Source: CAIOZW01 sp049317725 (GTDB lineage Bacteria; Acidobacteriota; Blastocatellia; RBC074). Taken from it: a DNA stretch of 12,427 bases. The notes below the pieces were generated by a model that was not told where the DNA came from, did not search any database, and saw nothing but the letters and a program-made list of their open reading frames with translations. Of this stretch, positions 6,894 through 12,427 are shown piece after piece; the first letter of the stretch is position 1; every line of letters starts with the position of its first letter. Both the position numbers and the translations under genes were made by a program. Location: positions 1-12,427 of the forward strand of contig JBMOHS010000117.1 in NCBI GenBank assembly GCA_049317725.1. Direction: 5' to 3'.

Positions 6894-7928
6894 TCAGACC
6901 GTTCGTGTCACCTTGGTCAGGGAGCGTGGTTGGTCTGGGTTGAGGCCCCGGGAGGCCGCCAGCAGCCCGGCGAAGAGCTGAGCGGGAATGATGTAGGGGA
7001 TGGCACTCAGCGTCTCCTCGATCTTGGTGGGGATGCGGATGGCCCGAGTCGCCAGCTTGCAGACCGGTTCTTCGCTCGAGACAACCAGCGTCTCAGCCCC
7101 CATTCCCTTGAGCCGGGTCAGCAGTTCGCGCGTCCCTTTGAGGGTCGGGCCAGGCTGGGCCAGCAGGAAGACGGGGAAGCGTGGCTCGACGAGGGCGATC
7201 GGTCCGTGCTGAAAGTCGGCACCGGAGAAACGCTCCGCCACAATGTAGCAGGTCTCCATCAGCTTGATCGAGAACTCATAGGCGTTGGCGTACTGCAGAC
7301 CGCGACCAACGACGACGCAGCGCTCAAGGTAGGCGTAGCGCTCGACGAGGGCCTCGATCTGAGGTTGCAGCGTCAGGGACTGGGCGGCAAGCTCCGGCAG
7401 CCGCTCGACCTCCAACTGTGCGAGGGATGGGCTGAGTGACTTGGCGAGGAGGTGGAAAAGGAGAAGCTGCCCCGTGTAGGTCTTGGTCGCGGCGACGCTG
7501 CGCTCACGACCTGCCTGGATGACAAAGGTCTCATCGGCAAGGCTGGCCATCGTCGATTTGGCTTCATTGGTGATGGCGAGCGTGCTGGCACCGGACTTCT
7601 TGGCACTCTCGAGGACCATGTTGATGTCGACTCCCTCGCCGGATTGGGAGACGCCAATCACCAGAGTATCGCGGAGGTCGAGTCGACGCCGATAGAGGGT
7701 ATGGATGGAAGGAGCTGCCATGGAGACGGGGATGCCCGTCGACATCTCGATCAGGTACCGTCCAAAGAGGGCGGCGTTATCAGAGCTGCCACGGGCGACC
7801 ATGACGATCATCCGCGGTGGTCGCGATTGAAGGTGGGCCCCGTACGCGGCCATGCGCGGGCCTTCCCGCTCGATCGTCCGGGCAATGACATCGGGTTGTT
7901 GCGCGATTTCAGCCAGCATTAACGACAT
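6894..7928 (-). CDS. SIS-domain amino-sugar phosphate isomerase/deaminase (GlmS C-terminal half-like, possible NagB-II)
   Basis: A 344-residue cytosolic protein with two sugar-isomerase (SIS) domains, equivalent to GlmS without its glutaminase domain. ARGSSD (45-50), SQSGEGVD (94-101) and SVAATKTY (144-151) form the phosphosugar site. K222 and E225 (KLMET), H241 (QHGP) and K339 (PRSLTKV near the C-terminus) line up with GlmS K485, E488, H504 and K603 at identical spacing where testable (E-to-H 16 residues). The ring-opening and isomerisation machinery is therefore intact. Without a glutaminase domain it cannot use glutamine itself. The closest known activity is glucosamine-6-phosphate deaminase of the SIS type (NagB-II), which gives fructose-6-phosphate and ammonia; AgaS-like or FrlB-like roles are alternatives. 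The first ATG was chosen; AGAGAGGA lies upstream at a rather long 12-base spacing. It is last in a minus-strand run, 173 bases after a hexosaminidase-like gene. Confidence 0.85.
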   Translation of the reverse strand: MSLMLAEIAQQPDVIARTIEREGPRMAAYGAHLQSRPPRMIVMVARGSSDNAALFGRYLIEMSTGIPVSMAAPSIHTLYRRRLDLRDTLVIGVSQSGEGVDINMVLESAKKSGASTLAITNEAKSTMASLADETFVIQAGRERSVAATKTYTGQLLLFHLLAKSLSPSLAQLEVERLPELAAQSLTLQPQIEALVERYAYLERCVVVGRGLQYANAYEFSIKLMETCYIVAERFSGADFQHGPIALVEPRFPVFLLAQPGPTLKGTRELLTRLKGMGAETLVVSSEEPVCKLATRAIRIPTKIEETLSAIPYIIPAQLFAGLLAASRGLNPDQPRSLTKVTRTV

Positions 7929-8101
7929 AGTTCAGATCAGTCCTCTCTGCAAGAGATTGGCCCGGAGTCCCAAGGGGGGGTGGACCGGGGAGGAGAAGAA
8001 TACCCAACGACGTGGGCGGGAGATCGCGAAGAGACGATCCAATCCAAGGCGAGACTCCAAGACGAGACTTCTCGCCCGGACGTGAACCTCCAGCCGTTAT
8101 C
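7929..8101 (-). other. Intergenic gap with a GC-rich hairpin upstream of the SIS gene
   Basis: No gene is visible. GGCGAGA (8048-8054) pairs with TCTCGCC (8070-8076) across a 15-base loop that can pair further (CTC 8055-8057 with GAG 8064-8066). There is no T run after it on either strand, so it is not a standard intrinsic terminator. The ribosome-binding site of the SIS gene is at 7941-7948. I found no convincing minus-strand promoter. Confidence 0.3.
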
Positions 8102-10849
8102 TTACCGGATCGGGGGGCTTCCGCGAAGGGAAGGGGGCGAAGGGGGCGAACCGGGAAGGTAGGCGCGGCGAAGGGCGCGTCTCAGCTCACCGCGGAGGAG
8201 CCCCCAGCTTCGGCTTCCACGGAGGGCCTGGAGGGCGTTGCTGAGAGCGGCCGCAGTCGCTTCCGGAGGCGCGTCGCAGGCCTTGGTCGCCTCGATCCAG
8301 GTTTGGAGGGCAACGCTGGCCCCTTCGGCCTCAGCGGCAAGGAGGTTGGCGAGACCATCTTCCGGGGAGACGCGGGAGGGAGCCCAGATGTGGGCGGCTG
8401 ACGCGGCCAGACGAGGCAGCAGCGCATACGGCAGCGGCGACTCTGCTGTGGCTGGCCAGATGAGGACGCCGCCAATCGGCGGACTCTCCAATCGTTGCGG
8501 GTCGAGCGGCGGAGGGGCAGCGAGGCAGGGCAGGGCGGTTCCTGACGAAGGCAGCCGCAAGAGGGCGAGGTCTCCCGCCTGCTCATCGGCCAGTCGCAGC
8601 CGGACGCTGGGAAATCGTTGACGAAGGGCACGAAACTCCCCCTCCACGGAGCCCTTGGCGATGATCGTCAGCACGGAGTTGGGAGCCAGCGTGGACCACT
8701 GGGCGAGTGTCTCCGCAAGCGGACTTTCCAAGGACAATGGGGCGCGATCATTGGCAAGAAAGAGCAGATGGTCGACTCCGAGGCGGGTCAGCGTACGCAG
8801 ACGCGACTCCCACTCGAGGCGATCCGAGGAGGTCAAGGCGGTCTTCGATGGGGAATTGATGGCAACTGCCAGATTGACGAAGTGTTCCTGGGCCGTCGCG
8901 AGCAGGCTGGGAACACGGTCGAGCAGGGATTCAGTCGACTCTCCGACAGGCACCAGGGCATACAGGTTGAGGCGGTGCTGGCCGAGGAGAGCAAGGAGGT
9001 CGAGGCGGACCCGCTGGGACCAGCCGGTACCAACCTCATCGAGCAGCCCGCGGATGGCAAGCTGAGGGGCTTCTGACCACTCTCCATTCTTCATCAGATC
9101 TCCGCGATGGCCGAGCTCTTCCAGTCGCGTCAGGCCATAGCTGGCGCCCTGTTCGCTCGCCGCGAAGACTTCGATCGTCCGGGTCGATCCCCGTCGCCGA
9201 TTGCGGATCCGGTACCCCTCACTCGGCAGAGAGGCTCCCTCTTTGCCGCCGAAGCCAATGGTCAACCGGACCTGGTCGACGTCGATCCGCATTCTCCACC
9301 AGGGGAAGTTGGCCCACTGCCGCGCCAATCGTGGGGCCAGCTTGGCCTCGGTCAGTTCCCAGACCGCGATCGACTGGTCGGCGCGCGGCGCGAAACTGCG
9401 GAGCGGTGCGGTGTGGACCGAGGGGCGGATCTCGATCTCGAACCGGTCCGACTCCGGGTTAGCGAGCGGAGTGAGCGAGACTTGGAGCCGTTGCAGAAGC
9501 CGCATCTCGAAACGGACCCGTTCCCCGGTTGTCATCCGAATGGCGTGAACATTCCGCCAGAACTGTTCCCGAAAGAGCAATTCCGCCTCTCCGGAGAGGT
9601 TGCCCCGCAGCGTCTCGACGAGCGCGTCCCGCGAGGCAGGTGCGGAGAGCCCGGGGAGGCGATACCCGATGGATTGATGGGCGAGTATGCGTGCGAGGAG
9701 CAGCGCGACCTGTGCGCGATCGACCCGGATCAGCCGCGCGTACTCGTCGCGCAGGAAGAGGAGCGAGCTGACGAAGAGGGTCGACTGGCTGAGCCCCGCA
9801 GCGACGGTTCGTGCCGTTCCCGTGGGAGTTGTCCACGCATCAATAGAGGGATGCGCATCACCGCGCAGGACAGGCGGGGGGGAGGCGTAGGATGCCAACC
9901 GATCGATCCATTTGCGTTCCCGCAGTGCGGTCAAGAGCGACGGGGAGGACTGGGCGAGTTCTGCCTTTCCGGCTTCGCTGCCGGACAGGTCGAGCAAGGC
10001 GATTCGCACATCCCGGTCGATCGTTCGCTCCAGGTTGGAGAGCAAGGCGGCCCATTCCTCCGCAGTCGTGCCGGGAAGGTGAACGAAGAGAAGCAGGTCT
10101 GGTGCTGCGTTCCCCTGGGACTCCTTTCCCCCGATCGCCTCAATCTGACGGGTCACCTCCCGGCGGATCGCTGCCCCTCCGCGTCCGGAGTAGACAGGAA
10201 GGATCTCCGGGACAAAGCCAAATCGGTCGAGAAGGAGCCGGGTCAGCAGCAGCAGGACTGCTGTCTGATCGTCCGGGACGGATGGTGACGTCTCTCTCGC
10301 CTCGCGCTGTCCCGCGACATCCACGAAGAGCAGGTGATCGATCGAGCCCTGTTCAAGGGCCTTCACGGCTGATGTCCGAAGCGCGGAGCCTGGTGGGCTC
10401 TCCGTGTAGGCGACCAGGGGCAGGTGAGGGTGGCGCAAGCGAAGTCGCTCGGGGAAGGACAGCCCCTCCGACGCAGCACCCGACTCGATCGCCTCCCAGG
10501 CGAAGATGACTCCCTCGCACCCGCGCGCTGCTTCCCGTTCGAGCCAGTCGAGAGCCTCGTGGCGAGTCCCCCGGGCAGGCGCGCTGAGGAGCGCGTGGTC
10601 GAGCAGGGCGGCGGTCTGTCGCGCCTCCAGGGACGCACGGGCCATTCCTGATCCTGGCAGGAGCAGAATGCGGCCGGCGAGATGATCTTGTCGGGGTTGT
10701 CGCAGCACGGGCCGCGTCTGGGATCCGACAGGCGTTCCAAGTCCGAGCAACGCCACAATTCCCCAGCAGGCGATTATCCAGTGTGCCCAACTGGGGGGCT
10801 GGGCACTGTTCTTGAGCAGTTGACTGTTGCCCCTTTCGCCAACCCGCAT
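8102..10849 (-). CDS. Exported DUF4127-like / degenerate GH84 hexosaminidase-like fusion protein
   Basis: A 915-residue protein of unknown function. Residues ~22-43 form a hydrophobic segment ending GTPVGSQT, so it is exported or membrane-anchored. Residues ~58-400 resemble DUF4127: GRILLLPGSG; IDHLLFVDVAG; VPDDQTAVLLLLTRLLLD followed by PEILPVYS; IALLDLSGSEAG; and AWTTPTGTARTVAAGLSQ, the counterpart of the family's A-x-W-N-T-x-G-N-T-L-G motif. Residues ~500-590 resemble the GH20b domain preceding many hexosaminidases (SEGYRI, then FAASEQGASYGLTRLEEL). Residues ~597-840 follow the GH84 barrel (IRGLLDEVGTGWS; LNLYALVP; GVLIWPATAESPLPYALLPR; AAHIWAP). The usual EGFYG, KDDPYHR and Asp-Asp catalytic motifs are replaced by LDEVG, VGESTES and ANDRA (699-703), so hydrolysis by the normal mechanism is doubtful. 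The tail is Pro/Ser/Arg-rich. The ATG has AGGAGG (complement of 10855-10860) at 5 bases. Domain calls come from remembered family patterns, not a search. Confidence 0.6.
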   Translation of the reverse strand: MRVGERGNSQLLKNSAQPPSWAHWIIACWGIVALLGLGTPVGSQTRPVLRQPRQDHLAGRILLLPGSGMARASLEARQTAALLDHALLSAPARGTRHEALDWLEREAARGCEGVIFAWEAIESGAASEGLSFPERLRLRHPHLPLVAYTESPPGSALRTSAVKALEQGSIDHLLFVDVAGQREARETSPSVPDDQTAVLLLLTRLLLDRFGFVPEILPVYSGRGGAAIRREVTRQIEAIGGKESQGNAAPDLLLFVHLPGTTAEEWAALLSNLERTIDRDVRIALLDLSGSEAGKAELAQSSPSLLTALRERKWIDRLASYASPPPVLRGDAHPSIDAWTTPTGTARTVAAGLSQSTLFVSSLLFLRDEYARLIRVDRAQVALLLARILAHQSIGYRLPGLSAPASRDALVETLRGNLSGEAELLFREQFWRNVHAIRMTTGERVRFEMRLLQRLQVSLTPLANPESDRFEIEIRPSVHTAPLRSFAPRADQSIAVWELTEAKLAPRLARQWANFPWWRMRIDVDQVRLTIGFGGKEGASLPSEGYRIRNRRRGSTRTIEVFAASEQGASYGLTRLEELGHRGDLMKNGEWSEAPQLAIRGLLDEVGTGWSQRVRLDLLALLGQHRLNLYALVPVGESTESLLDRVPSLLATAQEHFVNLAVAINSPSKTALTSSDRLEWESRLRTLTRLGVDHLLFLANDRAPLSLESPLAETLAQWSTLAPNSVLTIIAKGSVEGEFRALRQRFPSVRLRLADEQAGDLALLRLPSSGTALPCLAAPPPLDPQRLESPPIGGVLIWPATAESPLPYALLPRLAASAAHIWAPSRVSPEDGLANLLAAEAEGASVALQTWIEATKACDAPPEATAAALSNALQALRGSRSWGLLRGELRRALRRAYLPGSPPSPPSLRGSPPIR

Positions 10850-10935
10850 TCCCCCCTCCTCCCCTTTCTGCCCATTCTTGATGATTGCTGGTCTGCGGTC
10901 CCGATCGCGGTCGGGCCGAAAGGGAGGAAGATACC
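10850..10935 (-). other. Short gap with a small hairpin between the M48 and DUF4127-like genes
   Basis: Bases 10896-10918 can form a GC-rich hairpin (CCCGAT with GTCGGG around a CGCG loop, extended by CGG/CCG with one bulged T). No T run follows, so it is a poor intrinsic terminator. It could protect the transcript end or pause transcription between the genes. The rest is a purine-rich ribosome-binding region for the next gene. Confidence 0.3.
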
Positions 10936-11841
10936 TCAGTTGCGGGGCCGCACTTTGCGGGCCCGCGGAAGGACACCCCGGACCCGGTTGTACTCCGATG
11001 TCGTCAAGATGCGTTGTATCGAGATGCTCGCCGGCAGACGCTGAGTGATCTCCCGCGAGGTGTTCTGCGCCCGTTCCGTGGCGGGAGGATGGCTCGCCAG
11101 AATCGAGCCGATCTGATTTGGCTGGCTCTGACTGATGCGACTGAGCGTCTCGAACATCTCGACCATTCCGCGCGTGTTGTAGTTGGCCCGGTCCAAATTA
11201 TAGAGCCCCAGGAAATCGGCCTCCCGTTCCGCGTCCCGGCTGTGCTTCATCAGGTAGCCGCCGGCGACGAGGTTGCCCACCAGGTCGATTGCCGCCCCTT
11301 TAGCCCCACCCAGAATCGCCCCGGCGATGGAGGCGATCGCGCCAAGGGTGCCGTACTTTTGTGCCTTCTTGACGTTCTCCAGTCCGTGGCGTCCGACGAT
11401 GTGGCCAATTTCGTGGCCGATCACGCTGGCGAGTTGGGCCTCGTTGGTCGTGGCGGCGATCAGTCCTGTATGGACATAGACGCGCCCTCCCAAGGTGGCG
11501 AAGGCATTGATCGAGGCATCGTCGACGACGTAGAACTGCCAGCGAATCTCTGGTCGTTCTGATTGACGGGCGAGCTTCTGTCCGAGGGCGTTGATGTAGC
11601 TGTTGACGGCCTGTCCTTGAACCAGCCTGACCTCCTTGAGGATCTGCTGGTGTACCTCCTCGGCGAGCTTCATCTCCTCCTCTTCGGTCATATAGCCCTG
11701 ATTGCTGTATTCCCGTTGCCGAAACTTATCGTAAGGGTTCGGCGAGTTCTGTTGGGCCAACGCCGCGAAGCCCACGGTGGGGCCCATCAAGAAGATGAGA
11801 AGAACAAGGGTGGTGATCGATGGTCGATGTCGCGAGCGCAT
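10936..11841 (-). CDS. Exported M48-family zinc metalloprotease, BepA/LoiP-like
   Basis: A 301-residue periplasmic protease, likely involved in quality control of outer-membrane or envelope proteins, as BepA and LoiP are in E. coli. The signal peptide is MRSRHRPS, then a hydrophobic core (TTLVLLIFLMGPTVGF), then ALAQQ; there is no lipobox Cys. The zinc motif HEIGH is at residues 143-147 (SVIGHEIGHIVGRH). The third ligand is probably E205 in SRDAEREAD. H251 in SHPPATER sits where BepA has its regulatory His-switch. The TPR half of BepA is absent, so its size is closer to LoiP. A long region of small and hydrophobic residues (GAIASIAGAILGGAKG) follows the active site, as in the family. The start ATG 11841 has GGAGGA (complement of 11851-11856) 9 bases upstream and gives a clean signal peptide. 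An upstream in-frame ATG at 11901 overlaps the moaB stop but would add 20 polar residues with no good ribosome-binding site. Confidence 0.9.
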   Translation of the reverse strand: MRSRHRPSITTLVLLIFLMGPTVGFAALAQQNSPNPYDKFRQREYSNQGYMTEEEEMKLAEEVHQQILKEVRLVQGQAVNSYINALGQKLARQSERPEIRWQFYVVDDASINAFATLGGRVYVHTGLIAATTNEAQLASVIGHEIGHIVGRHGLENVKKAQKYGTLGAIASIAGAILGGAKGAAIDLVGNLVAGGYLMKHSRDAEREADFLGLYNLDRANYNTRGMVEMFETLSRISQSQPNQIGSILASHPPATERAQNTSREITQRLPASISIQRILTTSEYNRVRGVLPRARKVRPRN

Positions 11842-11850
11842 AGAGTTCTT

Positions 11851-11856
11851 TCCTCC
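11851..11856 (-). promoter_or_regulatory. Ribosome-binding site that decides the M48 protease start
   Basis: GGAGGA on the minus strand is 9 bases before ATG 11841, the codon that opens a normal signal peptide. It argues against the ATG at 11901 as the main start. Confidence 0.65.
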
Positions 11857-11897
11857 GATTCGGCAATTGAGGAGCGTGGTCAAGGCGCCCCGGACAT

Positions 11898-12395
11898 TCA
11901 TTTTCCTTCCCGAAGAAGGCTGACAGCGTGGGGGAGGAGGCGGATGATCGATTGCAGGTTCTCCTGGGCGCCCCGTACGCTTCCTGGAAGATTGATGATC
12001 AACGTACGTCCGCGAAGGCCGCTCACGGCGCGGGAGAGGGCCGCCAAGGGCGTGATGCGAGCACTCTCGGCCCGCATCCGCTCCGCGAGTCCGGGCGCGT
12101 CGCGGTCGAGAATCGACCGGGTCGCCTCGGGGGTGACATCCCGCGCCGTGAAGCCTGTCCCTCCCGTCGTCAGGATCAGGTCGACCTCGCCGCTGTCCGC
12201 GAGCGCTTTCAACCGGGCCGCAATCTCTTGCACCTCATCGGGGAGCACTTCCCGCACTACCACCTCGATGCCGGGCAGCTGTGTCAGCGCCGCCACCACG
12301 GCTGGCCCGGATCGATCTTCCCGTTCCCCCCGCGCCGTCGAGTCGCTGATCGTCAAGACCGCAGCTCGAATCGACTCCCTTCCTTCCTCACTCAT
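11898..12395 (-). CDS. MoaB/MogA-family molybdopterin adenylyltransferase-like protein
   Basis: A 165-residue cytosolic protein of the MoCF-biosynthesis fold. Members adenylylate molybdopterin to prepare it for molybdenum insertion (MogA), or have a similar role (MoaB). It shows ISDS (16-19) near the start, the core TTGGTGFTARDVTPEAT (76-92) that binds the molybdopterin phosphate, and NLPGSVRGAQENL (135-147). Length is that of a stand-alone MoaB/MogA. Sequence alone does not separate MoaB from MogA. The ATG at 12395 is preceded by a GGGAG-type purine run about 11 bases upstream; an out-of-frame ATG lies at 12402. Its stop is within 60 bases of the M48 start, and it overlaps the alternative M48 ATG at 11901 by four bases. 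Co-transcription is likely, but there is no functional link that I know of between the two. No other Mo-cofactor gene is in the window. Confidence 0.93.
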   Translation of the reverse strand: MSEEGRESIRAAVLTISDSTARGEREDRSGPAVVAALTQLPGIEVVVREVLPDEVQEIAARLKALADSGEVDLILTTGGTGFTARDVTPEATRSILDRDAPGLAERMRAESARITPLAALSRAVSGLRGRTLIINLPGSVRGAQENLQSIIRLLPHAVSLLREGK

Positions 12396-12410
12396 AACTC
12401 ATACTTCTCC

Positions 12411-12427
12411 CTCACCCCTCACCCCTC
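12411..12427. repeat. Short tandem 7-base repeat at the window edge
   Basis: CTCACCC is repeated twice plus three bases, in the leader upstream of the MoaB/MogA-like gene, and runs out of the window. Its full length cannot be judged here. Confidence 0.5.

Noticed and set aside
6894..7928. Annotation as full glucosamine-6-phosphate synthase (glmS)
   Set aside because: The N-terminal glutaminase domain with its catalytic Cys is absent, and nothing upstream in the gap could encode it.
9107..10288. A 393-codon open frame on the plus strand, opposite the DUF4127-like gene
   Set aside because: Its translation is rich in Arg, Gly, Asp and Glu with no recognisable domain. It lies wholly antisense to a coherent 915-residue frame with a signal sequence and ribosome-binding site. 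Long antisense frames are common in GC-rich DNA.

Overview
The window is a gene-dense, GC-rich stretch of a bacterial chromosome. It shows a didermic (Gram-negative-type) cell envelope with the non-mevalonate (MEP) isoprenoid pathway. The order cdsA-dxr-rseP is a widespread bacterial housekeeping block. The exported M48 protease, the SIS-domain amino-sugar enzyme and the large DUF4127-like protein would fit Acidobacteriota or a similar environmental phylum, but that placement is an impression from protein style and cannot be proved here. I see no tRNA, rRNA, CRISPR array, insertion sequence or phage gene.

Left half, plus strand (1-6790): the 3' end of cdsA (CDP-diacylglycerol synthesis) overlaps dxr (first committed MEP step) by four bases. 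After a 174-base gap with a good sigma70-type promoter comes rseP, a site-2 intramembrane protease with two PDZ domains. Thirty bases later, from a TTG start, comes an APC-family amino-acid permease of the LAT/SteT type. A 291-base gap with repeated G-rich elements and a complementary C-rich element precedes a second, longer APC permease of the cationic amino acid transporter (CAT) type. A long hairpin terminator closes this half and probably serves both converging strands.

Right half, minus strand (12395 back to 6894), in transcription order: a MoaB/MogA-type molybdenum cofactor protein; an exported M48 metalloprotease of the BepA/LoiP type; a 915-residue exported protein with a DUF4127-like N-terminal half and a hexosaminidase-like (GH20b + GH84-like) C-terminal half; and a stand-alone SIS-domain amino-sugar phosphate isomerase/deaminase. 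The moaB-M48 overlap and the short gaps suggest a co-directional unit, although the 173-base gap before the SIS gene leaves room for separate control.

The most unusual item is the 915-residue protein. The scaffold of a family 84 beta-N-acetylglucosaminidase is recognisable, but its catalytic motifs look eroded. It lies next to a cytoplasmic amino-sugar enzyme whose active-site residues are all intact. This may be an amino-sugar or cell-wall related module in which the glycosidase-like partner is a pseudoenzyme or has changed specificity.
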